In this document: positions 60,701 to 64,000 of the stretch, piece by piece | Layout: each line of letters begins with the position of its first letter | How positions within the stretch are numbered: the stretch's first letter is position 1 | From: Phaonia tiefii | Lineage: Eukaryota > Arthropoda > Insecta > Diptera > Muscidae | Length of the DNA stretch: 64,000 nt | Direction: 5' to 3' | Assembly (NCBI GenBank): GCA_963931995.1 | Contig: OZ008370.1 | Location: 3,991,001-4,055,000 of the forward strand | Notes under the pieces: model-generated | Seen by the model: the letters and a program-made list of their open reading frames with translations, nothing else | Told to the model about the DNA's origin: nothing | Database searches by the model: none | Made by a program: the position numbers and the translations under genes

Positions 60701-62768
60701 CAATAAATATAACAAATCATCAGTGTATCAGTTGGAGTGGTGAGCAATGCAGTCATGATGCACATCGTCGCCATTTTCTGAAACCAAGTGAGTTGTGCAC
60801 AGTAGGTGGGTTTCTCAAAAACCAGCCACCACTCGGTAACCCCATACATCAATATCGGCCTCACCATCGCTGAGTAGATCCAATGAATAACCCGAGGGGA
60901 AGTCGCTATTTTCAACCTATAACCCTCTAACAGGTGTAGAGGGAAACAAAGCTTGCTGTAGGACGGGAACTAAGCTCGTTGTTCAAAATAACCCTGGTAT
61001 TTGCCATAATTTGGAAGCTTAATTTCGAACTCATTCAACGTGATATATTTTAAGGCAGGTATTTAATATCTATGGGTAAAAAGTGGTAGCTGGTTCTGGG
61101 CTGGGTTTATACTAGACATCTGCACAAGATGTCTTGGATTGTTATTCAACACATTTGCTTTTTTTTTCAATATATCTACTGTAGCGAAGTTGCGGCAACC
61201 AAATACTTCAGTGGTTTGAAAACAGCATTCGTGTGTGTGTGATATACGAATGCTTTGTCGACAATACCCCGAAATTCGTGGTTATCGCAACTTCACTACA
61301 GTTCATGTCTTGAAAAAAAAGCGAATGACTTCAATGGCTATTCAAGACGTCTTGTGCAGATCCCAAGATTACCATTTTCATTCGCCTAATTGCTCAAAGT
61401 ATGTAAATTACTCTGGAGGATTTCTCTTTGGGTACTGAGGTAATTGCCCCTTACTGCAACTGCAACGTCGTCGGCATAATCAACAAGACTAGAGCTGTGC
61501 CCTTTTTAACATGCCTGGTAGAAGTCGAGGTGTCCAGTTCAGCAAGGATACGTCTCCTGCTGAACATTTCGAATACAAGCCCCATCAGATCTACGTTCGC
61601 CTTAAGATTCCTTACCGCCAAATTATCGTACCCTTAATATCAAGAAATGCTGCCAAAGTATGTTCCTTAGCCTTCAACGATCCCTCTATTTATCCTAGTA
61701 GTTCAGGCAGGGCTGTCTCTGTAGTATTTGTCCTTGCAGTGCGCATGTAGCTCACGAGACAGCCTACATTAGGTCGACATAACCTACATTAGGTCGTTTT
61801 CCATGTACATTTTCACTGTAGCTCCATGCAATAGTTAAATTTAAATTAAACCAGGCTTGCGGAGTCGAACCAATATTCCTGTAACGGAAATTTATAATGT
61901 GGGACTCCGAAGCCTGCAATTAAAAGTGTTCGACTCTGAATTCTGCCAAAAAAGTTTTCTTTTTTATACCGGCAACCTACTGGTTAAGACTTTGATATAA
62001 CTAAAACAAAAACAAAAAATCGGAGCATCATTTCAGACCCTCAGAATATACTTCACGCGCAAGTGAACGTCATGACTTGGCGAGCCTAATTATTCAAGCC
62101 GATATATTCTGCTGAATGGAAGGAATCTGTTTAGTAAAATTATTCAACTCCAACTCAGACTACGGATAAATTTCTCCGATTACACAGCCCTATTGTGTGT
62201 ACAACATTAACGTTAAAAAAGTATAACACTATCCACAGATCAGTTACAAGTATAACACTATACGAGTAAACAGTATTCGAAAAAACTGTTAACACTTTGT
62301 TCAACTATACACTGTGTATTATACTTACTGTTAACTTTAAACCACTTTTTCCATTTTCATCACTTTTCACATATTTATAATTTTAAATAATATTCTGTTA
62401 ATATCACTGTTAACTCGCAGTAATTTATAATTTAAATCCATATTCTGTTAACATTTTACTCATAATACCACCGCTGTTAACTCACTGTTACCACTGTGTT
62501 TTTCATATTCGCTGCATTATCAATTGCTTTTTGTTTTAGTAAACGGTTCCGGTGAAGATCTGTATGTTAGAGAAAAGGCTCCAAAATTAGGCAAAAATGC
62601 CTGTCGTAAGTATTTCACCTTGATCCATACACGAAGAAGAGAGATATTTATGTTTTTCCTATAATTCCCCATGATGTATTACAGAAAAATCGGTATCTTT
62701 TGAAAAAAGTGTTTCGTTTAGTGATGATATACAGGGAATCCCCAAATCCCATAGTCCTCAACATGCCG
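30591..62768 (+). CDS. CG32809: SRCIN1/p140Cap-Sickle tail family protein (AIP3-like domain), 14 exons seen, 3' end off window
   Basis: The coding exons join as 30591-30732, 30917-30970, 31143-31258, 33132-33161, 33236-33407, 33506-33852, 33924-33989, 51349-51433, 51864-51956, 52261-52375, 52443-52538, 59138-59301, 62540-62605 and 62685-62768. Every junction is GT/AG with matching phase, giving at least 543 residues. Residues about 172-254 carry the hallmark block (LLPNEITSIDTVRALFVRSF, then YIHDAS..MFYELEDVR). This is the conserved N-terminal module of vertebrate SRCIN1/p140Cap and KIAA1217/Sickle tail and of the fly and mosquito coiled-coil proteins CG32809 and AGAP005037. Residues about 440-470 look coiled-coil (RIRVEHMERQLANL). 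The N-terminus is a Gly/Ser linker followed by a basic KKKRKGRE patch. Family knowledge suggests a cytoskeletal and synaptic adaptor that restrains Src; a role in this species is inference. The start has an in-frame TAG at 30570 upstream. The two largest introns host genes on the other strand. The symbol is assigned by remembered similarity only. Confidence 0.85.
30917..30970 (+). CDS. AIP3-family gene, exon 2 (54 nt)
   Basis: A small symmetric exon (phase 1/1) between CATTTAG and GGTAAAT encodes DENWQNDMKSGHMQNTEQ. Its removal would keep the frame, so it could be a cassette exon. Confidence 0.65.
31143..31258 (+). CDS. AIP3-family gene, exon 3
   Basis: It encodes an Arg-rich stretch with the motif RREDPRRHTLGGDML, which I recognise as conserved in insect members, followed by a Gln-rich tail. 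The acceptor is CCTTAAAG and the donor GAG|GTAAGT. The phase goes from 1 to 0. Confidence 0.8.
31430..31870. other. Probable decayed interspersed repeat in intron 3
   Basis: More GC-rich and less A/T-tract-like than its surroundings, without an open frame. It resembles 3' parts of LINE elements by texture only. I could not assign it. Confidence 0.25.
31900..33035. repeat. Diverged intronic duplications
   Basis: A roughly 95-bp block recurs (31955-32042 against 32180-32292: ATTTCAAAA.CT, CATTTGAAGG.TATTTTTA, TTTATAAAGCTG, GTTGTC.TCTAGG). A second pair (32380-32530 against 32750-33035) shares ACGAAAGCTTCCTT, AGT.TCATTGGTGAAA and CTTAGCACAGACAC-like text. Confidence 0.45.
33132..33161 (+). CDS. 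AIP3-family gene, exon 4 (30-nt microexon)
   Basis: TTTTCCAG precedes ten codons, MSTRMQKSKK, followed by GGTAAGC. It is phase 0 on both sides. Its size and symmetry are typical of regulated microexons. Confidence 0.75.
33236..33407 (+). CDS. AIP3-family gene, exon 5
   Basis: It encodes a low-complexity linker with acidic (DDDPGIMSEVE) and basic segments, ending PSQTLERPL just before the conserved domain. The acceptor is CTCGATAG and the donor CTAG|GTATGG. The phase goes from 0 to 1. Confidence 0.8.
33506..33852 (+). CDS. AIP3-family gene, exon 6 (AIP3-like domain)
   Basis: This exon carries the whole conserved block: GLVFLQYRSETKRALLPNE, then the RALFVRSFP motif, the YIHDASKDMFYELEDVR strand and RDRSVLRLFES. 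It matches the p140Cap/Sickle tail N-terminal module almost residue by residue, apart from a four-residue insertion (HLRE) before the final helix. A Pro-rich tail follows. The acceptor is preceded by a (CT)n/(GT)n tract at 33481-33500. The phase goes from 1 to 0. Confidence 0.9.
33924..33989 (+). CDS. AIP3-family gene, exon 7 (66 nt)
   Basis: It encodes SYFSEPEFDSDYKNQHIHKS plus NK. It is phase 0/0 and is bounded by TTTCAG and AAG|GTAGG. It is followed by the 17.4 kb intron that hosts the pentraxin gene. Confidence 0.75.
34263..34973 (-). CDS. Pentraxin-like gene, exon 6 (C-terminal extension and stop)
   Basis: A 236-residue terminal exon. It starts INRPLPMHSLLANG after CTCTCTAG. It is rich in Asp/Glu (EDEITEHDREPAEGE) and contains a putative basic cleavage-like patch, KSPKKRG. 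It ends in a compact part with three Cys (LCGACDPEPFQGAIVFAWKD ... GRCGKF) before TAG. I recognise no domain in it. Confidence 0.85.
   Translation of the reverse strand: MNRPLPMHSLLANGQIPTRVRINLANPTPKPSDDTADSASTAEQALTIHTNFVNGQIHAGSRLVAQQLIGLNHKLAAGPQTSQTLNRQAVYDASNPSKVQFVDETETRILFKRDTNQGKSNDAEKSPKKRGLVFLDDGSIVDDPLLQGAPILKYDGLAEFGGEQFKEDLNGVMNMEDEITEHDREPAEGEVKAVMGLCGACDPEPFQGAIVFAWKDANEHLDNALKGFSVGRCGKF
34263..46867 (-). CDS. Secreted pentraxin-domain protein, nested in an intron of the AIP3-family gene
   Basis: Six minus-strand exons (46867-46508, 46409-46262, 38456-38363, 38169-38049, 35262-35041, 34973-34263) join with matching phases into 551 residues. Residues 1-19 form a signal peptide (MKLIYFLLLLSGCIALNHA). 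Residues about 121-290 form a pentraxin (LamG-like) domain: FTICFW, the signature HTCTSW at residues 213-218 (pattern H-x-C-x-[ST]-W), GEWQVWLKAERIGRG, and a final strand ending in LHFEVTLIQIYRVALS. Cys151 and Cys215 match the invariant pentraxin disulfide pair. A His-rich linker follows, then a roughly 236-residue acidic C-terminal region that I do not recognise. Classical pentraxins are calcium-dependent soluble lectins of innate immunity or synapses; the role of fly members is not known to me. The gene is wholly inside the 33990-51348 intron, in the antisense direction. Confidence 0.85.
35041..35262 (-). CDS. Pentraxin-like gene, exon 5 (end of domain, His-rich linker)
   Basis: It encodes LVGHKVPAKGKIYSGGPSVT and the last strand LHFEVTLIQIYRVALSAG. 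A cluster of ten His follows within HRDHKHHHAHHFDHEGKEIH. The acceptor is TTTTAG and the donor CCG|GTAGGT. It is phase 0/0. Confidence 0.85.
35511..35591. repeat. SINE 3' scrap ending in a perfect 15-bp inverted repeat
   Basis: CACAGCCCACGGGTTTTGAG, AAACTCTCC and TATAATGGGAAACCA match the SINE tail. TCCCTTCAGGGGATA (35547-35561) is then repeated exactly in inverse at 35577-35591, with a 15-base spacer. Confidence 0.65.
35600..36730. other. Intronic, no gene; possible repeat remnant at 36000-36510
   Basis: The 36000-36510 part is GC-richer and ends with GTTAACCTAACCT, a pattern common at ends of fly interspersed repeats. 36560-36690 has TTGATACAAC/ATTGTTTTATCGAT-like simple repeats. Confidence 0.3.
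36731..37045. mobile_element. MITE family A, copy 2
   Basis: It matches copy 1 (20.7 kb) throughout: GCTGAAAAA.CTG start, ACAAAT.TAACGTGTT, AACACATTGTGTTTGCT, TTTGAGACA.AATGATTAAT, AACAAAAAGGCAACAG and the GTTTTTCAGCG end. The left TIR is eroded. Confidence 0.75.
37240..37450 (-). pseudogene. LINE ORF2 C-terminal fragment
   Basis: The minus strand reads LRWQGHVNRMNKDDPTRKAF, then IEVLEGRRRV and RPRHRRIVQVEEFLQKQLEK. This is the 'LRWxGHVxRM ... GRPRxRW' tail that ends many LINE and LINE-derived reverse transcriptases. Confidence 0.65.
38049..38169 (-). CDS. Pentraxin-like gene, exon 4 (pentraxin signature)
   Basis: It encodes RQWHHTCTSWNGKTGEWQVW, then LKAERIGRGFHNS. The H-x-C-x-S-W signature and the Cys215 partner are here. 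The acceptor is TTGCAG and the donor TCC|GTAAGTT. The phase goes from 2 to 0. Confidence 0.9.
38363..38456 (-). CDS. Pentraxin-like gene, exon 3
   Basis: It encodes SEDEIREFQFWVANAKNSSF and ISMAIKGQQMYR, a middle pair of beta strands. It lies 7.8 kb downstream of exon 2, across repeat arrays and a mariner. The acceptor is TGTACAG and the donor CG|GTAAGT. The phase goes from 1 to 2. Confidence 0.8.
39110..40720. repeat. Tandem array, about 270-bp monomer, AAATTTCCC-core type 1
   Basis: Units near 39125, 39640, 39930, 40190 and 40485 share GCCTTAACGGCAACTAAACA, ATTTTATAGATTTCCAT, AGGAAACAGTATTT, CTAGCTCACTGAAG, CATTTAAGACA and AAAATTTCCCTAAAGGGAAA. The GGGAAA part is palindromic. Confidence 0.75.
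40880..41645 (-). pseudogene. 5'-truncated mariner-like transposase (youngest copy)
   Basis: The frame 41641-41186 carries IIFSDEAHFWLNGFVNKQNM (first Asp-Glu pair), WSGLGAGGVIGPFFF and MWFQQDGATSHTANATINLL. A small deletion after GERVI shifts the frame. The next frame holds CDLTPLDYFLWGYVKSM with the third Asp. A one-base loss then shifts it to PATIDELRTNIERE and LDFCKRARGGHAKEIEFHT. The right end has a GGGTTTTTCAATAAGAGCGC-type terminus at about 40880. The helix-turn-helix half and the other TIR are missing. Confidence 0.85.
41646..43400. other. Intronic, no gene recognised
   Basis: It contains a small GAGCCAAACTTCGGCTC hairpin at about 41799 and a scrap of the AAATTTCCC repeat near 41865-41905. 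Otherwise AT-rich. Confidence 0.45.
43410..45470. repeat. Tandem array, about 190-200-bp monomer, AAATTTCCC-core type 2
   Basis: Units near 43420, 43610, 43820, 44000, 44970, 45200 and 45410 share CAGCCATTAGAAAAAATTTC, TTTCCCAAAAGGGAAATTT, TTTTATGCAAATACGGTTA, CACCAATGATG..AAAAATCTT and GGTATAATCAAAACTATGCAC. It is interrupted at 44.1-44.85 kb. Confidence 0.75.
44199..44825. mobile_element. Possible TIR-bounded insertion inside array
   Basis: CGTAGAATACG at the left edge and its inverse CGTATTCTACG at the right edge bracket non-array sequence that splits the type 2 array. Just left is a GC-rich hairpin patch (GAGGCCTTCGGCCACGGAC). No coding capacity is seen; target duplications are unclear. 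Confidence 0.4.
45884..46020 (-). repeat. SINE copy (body only)
   Basis: The minus strand gives GAGTACTTAGCCATGAAAAA, GCTTCTCAAAATACCGCTCG, GGCGTAAAACTGTAGGTCCC and CTCAGTGAGTGTAAAACTA, the middle of the family. Confidence 0.7.
46262..46409 (-). CDS. Pentraxin-like gene, exon 2
   Basis: It encodes the first pentraxin strands: DQCSVKKYAFNHDGIVQYDN, then FTICFWMRFTNHSGDHVILT. Cys151 here is the first half of the conserved disulfide. The acceptor is TTTTAAG and the donor TCGA|GTAAGT. The phase goes from 0 to 1. Confidence 0.85.
46508..46867 (-). CDS. Pentraxin-like gene, exon 1 (signal peptide)
   Basis: The ATG at 46867 starts the signal peptide. A 100-residue Ser/Thr/Ala/Gly-rich propeptide-like region follows. 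The donor GACGAG|GTAGGC leaves phase 0. Reading on instead gives a stop at 46457. The sequence just upstream (46868-46980) is A/T-rich 5' flank with no distinct TATA/Inr pair at proper spacing. Confidence 0.8.
46985..47905. other. Intronic 5' flank of the pentraxin gene, no second gene
   Basis: It has a TTTTCGTTTTCG-type low-complexity patch (47440-47485). Otherwise unremarkable. Confidence 0.4.
47910..49000. repeat. Degenerate GTAC-rich array, second large copy
   Basis: Variants of TTTTAGTACACTTTGTGTAC recur through the segment. The open frame at 48577-48786 is a translation of the repeat. Confidence 0.75.
49690..50300 (-). pseudogene. Dead mariner-like transposase
   Basis: The frame 50030-49842 reads LVDMWIQQEGATCHTCSETI, then LEPLSWTQRSCGVTHLDYSL, matching WFQQDGATCHT...NWPPRSCDLTPLDYFLW. 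Upstream frames give FSDEPHFW and FTVCCGLWAVGIIGPFL-like text (50070-50250). Downstream frames give NIARVITEIPNAMLEQVV (about 49740). Catalytic residues and frames are disrupted. Confidence 0.75.
50450..51348. other. Intronic, no gene recognised
   Basis: AT-rich sequence ending in the polypyrimidine tract before exon 8. Confidence 0.4.
51349..51433 (+). CDS. AIP3-family gene, exon 8
   Basis: It encodes IGKQAPYYVGASQTLPRGMY and a short basic tail. The acceptor is CTTTGCAG and the donor ATGG|GTAAGT. The phase goes from 0 to 1. Confidence 0.8.
51864..51956 (+). CDS. AIP3-family gene, exon 9
   Basis: A symmetric exon (phase 1/1, 93 nt), rich in Pro, Ser and Arg (TPLKPLRTPNSRGSMEPLF, then YPPDQLYSIP). 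It is bounded by ACCTAG and CCAG|GTACTT. Confidence 0.75.
52261..52375 (+). CDS. AIP3-family gene, exon 10
   Basis: It encodes a Tyr-rich segment (YEEPSYYQYGTRGTVIAPII) that could hold phosphotyrosine sites; this is inference. The acceptor is TTTCCAG and the donor CAAAC|GTAAGT. The phase goes from 1 to 2. Confidence 0.8.
52443..52538 (+). CDS. AIP3-family gene, exon 11
   Basis: It encodes EVAMSEDQYALYGMKMGPGR, then MPRTNQMYDPT. The acceptor is GATTTTAG and the donor CCAG|GTTTGT. The exon is phase 2 at both ends. The 6.6 kb intron downstream hosts the minus-strand membrane-protein gene. Confidence 0.8.
52539..53990. other. Intronic, no gene recognised
   Basis: No repeat or conserved frame that I can assign. 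Confidence 0.4.
53990..54266 (-). repeat. SINE, best-preserved copy (tRNA head plus body)
   Basis: On the minus strand it starts GGCCGCCTGTGGTGCAATGG with the A box TGGTGCAATGGGTAG (54256-54242) and the B box GGTTCGATCCC (54212-54202). These match the tRNA internal Pol III promoter consensus at normal spacing. The unrelated body follows: ACCACCTTAAATTTCTTTCG, GTGACGGCGACACTATGGGG, CGTTCGGAATCGGTATAAAA, AGCTCACTGGTTGTGAGAAG, ending ATTCCTTCATGGAATGTAAT. About 277 bp. Confidence 0.85.
54382..54470. repeat. Short inverted repeat, 27-bp arms
   Basis: CTTATTCAAAAAATGTTATG with GAGAGGTT is matched in inverse at 54444-54470 (one mismatch), with a spacer of about 35 bases. It lies beside the SINE head. 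Confidence 0.65.
54889..55076 (-). CDS. Nested membrane-protein gene, exon 4 and stop
   Basis: It encodes TTFLHSVASTMATTNGVKRI, a Lys/Arg-rich tract, LEVTPG, and a Tyr/Asn repeat built from AATTATAAT-type DNA, then INPYQNKFK and TGA. The acceptor is CGTTTTAG, phase 1. Confidence 0.75.
54889..58884 (-). CDS. Small single-pass membrane protein, nested antisense in an intron of the AIP3-family gene
   Basis: Four minus-strand exons (58884-58866, 58797-58593, 57447-57290, 55076-54889) join in phase into 189 residues. Residues 1-74 are acidic and Leu/Ser-rich (LSVSELLTLQHSLNQLPEDE), without a signal peptide. Residues about 100-121 form one strongly hydrophobic segment (ISITALTFLSFGGYLLCLIV). The segment after it is basic (KRIKIYRRSRRSS) and then Tyr/Asn-rich (a YNYNNYNYNY-type run). 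The positive-inside rule suggests the C-terminus is cytosolic; this is inference. I do not recognise the family. Exon-junction phases and codon-clean reading across four exons make it credible. The gene lies in the 52539-59137 intron, and its own introns contain a LINE relic and a 60-bp hairpin. Confidence 0.72.
55360..56950 (+). pseudogene. LINE relic (R1/LOA/Jockey-like RT and RNase H)
   Basis: Successive frames give SKDFRPISLSSFVLKTLERL (RT fingers, about 55460-55540), NLTKTELVLFSRRYKVP (about 55660), KRAVIALY, RPIMLYDVIVW (55910-55950), LNKVQRVV..TTPTDALNVI and LHLVPLDIVGRQ (56000-56090), and FYTDGSKHEHKVGFGVFSKG (RNase H catalytic Asp, about 56295-56350). After a 255-bp MITE come YQADILAIREVADG and WVPGHRDITGNCKADKLARL-like text (56835-56905). 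Many stops are present and the catalytic core of RT is deleted. Confidence 0.75.
56396..56659. mobile_element. MITE inserted in the LINE RNase H region
   Basis: CTCAAAGAAAA at 56402-56412 is repeated in inverse at 56645-56655. Exactly between these points the RNase H reading is interrupted, then resumes (CRI | VYQADILAI). TGTA-like sequence flanks both sides. No coding capacity. Confidence 0.65.
57130..57185 (+). repeat. SINE 3' scrap
   Basis: TTCCCTTGAGGAAATGTAAT with GGGAAACCATTTCTTTT is the family's tail only. Confidence 0.4.
57290..57447 (-). CDS. Nested membrane-protein gene, exon 3 (transmembrane segment)
   Basis: It encodes GYASSHPSYDPWAVEQKPSK, then the hydrophobic helix and VQSIKSK. 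The acceptor is TGTCCAG and the donor AAAG|GTAAGT. The phase goes from 2 to 1. Confidence 0.8.
57807..57942. repeat. 136-bp hairpin with 60-bp near-perfect stem
   Basis: The left arm starts GCCTTATTACGAATGTCGTT and runs to GATTAAAGA. The right arm is its inverse with two mismatches, and the loop is about 16 bases. It lies in intron 2 of the nested membrane-protein gene, so it would be transcribed in both that intron and the host intron. Confidence 0.85.
57950..58560. other. Intronic A/T-rich tract sequence
   Basis: Long A and T homopolymers (58240-58520), with no gene or assignable repeat. Confidence 0.4.
58593..58797 (-). CDS. Nested membrane-protein gene, exon 2
   Basis: It encodes YNSSLFANCLTDLSVSELLT and an acidic stretch ending MALMAEER. 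The acceptor is CTTTAG and the donor AG|GTAAAT. The phase goes from 1 to 2. Confidence 0.7.
58866..58884 (-). CDS. Nested membrane-protein gene, exon 1 (19 nt coding)
   Basis: ATG plus MSDSCS and one base. The donor is G|GTTTGT, slightly weak. The start was chosen because it is the only ATG that joins exon 2 in phase across a 68-base intron. Confidence 0.6.
59138..59301 (+). CDS. AIP3-family gene, exon 12 (coiled-coil start)
   Basis: The peptide PEDLHRIRVEHMERQLANLT begins a heptad-like region, followed by a Pro-rich spacer (APIPVPTLDPNYLVVPTQ). The donor is CATG|GTATGT, chosen because the next exon then joins in phase 1. Reading through the donor adds 16 codons before a TGA at 59349, so a short isoform is possible. 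Confidence 0.75.
60480..60700 (-). repeat. SINE copy inserted in LINE
   Basis: The minus strand shows a damaged head (GGTGCTGCCAAATGTTAGTG, B-box-like AAGTTCGATCCTG), CAGACCACCTTACATCTTTG, ATGAAAAATCTC, CGGAACCGGTGTAAACTGT and GTGAGTATAAAACTAGAAAG. Confidence 0.7.
61118..61361. mobile_element. 244-bp foldback element in LINE
   Basis: The arms ATCTGCACAAGATGTCTTGG and the inverse of TTCAAGACGTCTTGTGCAGA continue inward over about 110 bp each (CTTTTTTTTTCAA, CTGTAGCGAAGTTGCG, then GCATTCGT). They meet at a short GTGTGTGTGAT loop. The arms are roughly 80% alike. Confidence 0.75.
61765..62539. other. Intronic, no gene recognised
   Basis: A TAACACTATAC / CACTGTTAAC-type degenerate repetition lies at 62215-62500. 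Confidence 0.4.
62540..62605 (+). CDS. AIP3-family gene, exon 13 (66 nt)
   Basis: A symmetric phase 1/1 exon encoding NGSGEDLYVREKAPKLGKNA plus C. It is bounded by TTGTTTTAG and TGTC|GTAAGT. Confidence 0.7.
62685..62768 (+). CDS. AIP3-family gene, exon 14, last one seen
   Basis: A symmetric phase 1/1 exon encoding KSVSFEKSVSFSDDIQGIPK and SHSPQHA. The short internal repeat of the SVSF motif looks like a conserved, constrained element. The acceptor is ATTACAG and the donor GCCG|GTAATT. Further exons must lie beyond 64000. Confidence 0.75.
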
Positions 62769-64000
62769 GTAATTAGAGATTTACTTAACATTTCCTTTTA
62801 ACAGTATTCTAGCAGTGTAGGTGCATGCTATTATCATGTTATGTATAGGAACCAGAAACAATTGTGATAATATATTGCACAAATACTGTAGAAATGCATG
62901 CCTTAGTAGACAGAATGACTCAAATTTTAAGATTATCATCACCGATGAAAATTCGTAGATTTTATGTAATAATCAACATTTGTAGTGCGACCCATTCACA
63001 AATTGCTGCCAAAATACTTCGTCGTGATGGTGAAACATGTTCGTTAGTATGTTTACGTTATTGCAATGAAAGCTTTCGTGTGTGTGCTGATATTTTTGAA
63101 CGTTGCCAGTTTCGTTTCTATAACAAACATTTTTGATGAAATTATTACTTAGTATGTCGCATTTTAATGGCGACAGTATCAAGTCATGGAGCATCTCCGG
63201 CCAGGTAATCTGAGATGACCTGTGCCTCTTCATATTCTATAGTAATGCTCTGTACACCCCAAGCGTTTAAAACCTCCGCCTGGCATATTCTTTTAAAGCA
63301 TACTTTTTTTATGGCTTTCTTCAGCTCTACGCGTAGTTCATAGTGTCGCGATTGCAGGGTTTTGAAATCGGGTATTCATTACTCTCTTCATTGAATATTT
63401 CAATAAATGGGCAGTACTTTAATAATGTTATGGTGTGTTAAAATACTAATACCAACAATTCTTAAGGCAAATGACATAAAGTGTGCAAAAAATCCGAAAT
63501 AGCTAAGTTATTGCGTATGAAAGGAATTCGTTTGATATTTTGCTTGGTTCCCGTATACGCGGTTGACAAGGTCTCGTAATATGTTTTGCAGTTTCTAGTA
63601 TATAAATAATCGTTTATTGTCGTATCCACTGTTGGTTTTACTTCACGAACTGCACTTAGCTCTTTGTTTTGCAATCATGTACAAACACATGGTCATACAA
63701 AAATAACAAAGTACAAAATACAATGGCGAAAGAAACACGTGCAATATAATTAATATATTTCTGTTTAAATTTATTAATGTAACATAATCATCGCAGCAAT
63801 AAAACATTCATCGCAACAATGAAACATATTCCACCCAGCAATACAACATATTCATTGTAGTGACGAAATTTTATAAGTTAATGTTACCATTTTCGTTGCG
63901 TTCACGAATGTGTACGTTAGTTCACTTTCGATGAAATACTTTTGTTATGTTGACGATTACTTTGATTCGTGTGACGAAGCTTTTTCATTCAGTGCAGTCA
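62769..64000. other. Intron after exon 14, no further exon recognised
   Basis: The 63770-63850 patch has CATCGCAACAATGAAACATA-like short repeats. No in-phase exon with family motifs was found before the edge. Confidence 0.4.

Larger units (their letters stand above)
59620..61760 (-). pseudogene. LINE relic (RT and RNase H) with nested insertions
   Basis: In minus-strand order: FSRRRILAELDTST (61560-61600) and DYADDVAVAVRGNYL (about 61437-61485, RT catalytic YADD intact, the preceding GTPQGG segment lost); then VIHWIYSAMVRPILMYGVTE with WWLVFEKPTYCAQLT and TTPTD (60900-60740); then YIYMDCSKI (decayed RNase H YTDGSK, about 60200), NVFSDS (60050), CRRSLKEM (59970) and HLIWLPVRNHIPGNCRADEL (59935-59880). 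A foldback (61118-61361) and a SINE (60480-60700) interrupt it. Confidence 0.75.

Noticed and set aside
1..64000. CRISPR arrays, bacterial operons or endosymbiont genes
   Set aside because: No short identical repeats with unique spacers, no Shine-Dalgarno-led gene strings, and base composition and splice sites are eukaryotic throughout.

Overview
The window is an AT-rich, intron-rich, transposon-laden piece of nuclear DNA from an insect, most likely a higher fly (calyptrate dipteran). The protein-level similarities, the short conserved exons separated by multi-kilobase introns, the mariner and R1/LOA-like relics and the abundant foldback elements all fit this. There are no operons, CRISPR arrays, rRNAs or convincing free-standing tRNA genes. 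Family assignments come from memory of conserved motifs, because no search was possible.

Three protein-coding genes can be reconstructed exon by exon with matching splice phases. (1) A plus-strand gene runs from about 30.5 kb off the right edge. Fourteen coding exons (at least 543 residues) are visible. It encodes the fly relative of the SRCIN1/p140Cap and Sickle tail family (AIP3-like domain; Drosophila CG32809, mosquito AGAP005037). (2) A secreted pentraxin-domain protein of 551 residues lies on the minus strand in six exons (46867 down to 34263), wholly inside the 17.4 kb intron between exons 7 and 8 of gene 1. (3) A 189-residue single-pass membrane protein lies on the minus strand in four exons (58884 down to 54889), wholly inside the intron between exons 11 and 12 of gene 1. 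Genes 2 and 3 are therefore nested, antisense, intronic genes.

The left 29 kb holds no gene that I can support. In order it contains: a 143-bp satellite-like array (1-940); a roughly 325-bp tandem array (2.7-3.9 kb); a GTAC-rich degenerate array (6.9-8.1 kb); SINE copies; a near-full-length dead mariner (12.8-14.0 kb); a second dead mariner (16.4-17.3 kb); degenerate CATCAA-type repeats carrying a MITE (19.7-21.4 kb); a roughly 165-bp array (22.7-23.2 kb); LINE reverse-transcriptase scraps; a foldback element (24.4 kb); a third mariner (27.2-27.9 kb); and a miRNA-sized hairpin (28.3 kb). The introns on the right hold more of the same: arrays built on an AAATTTCCC core (39.1-45.5 kb) interrupted by a mariner and by a TIR-bounded segment, a second GTAC array (47.9-49 kb), a fifth mariner (49.7-50.3 kb), two LINE remnants (55.4-56.95 kb and 59.6-61.8 kb) with other elements inserted in them, and a 60-bp-stem perfect-type hairpin (57.8 kb).

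A tRNA-derived SINE family with at least seven copies in both orientations unifies many otherwise unexplained patches. The best copy (53.99-54.27 kb) keeps recognisable Pol III A and B boxes.
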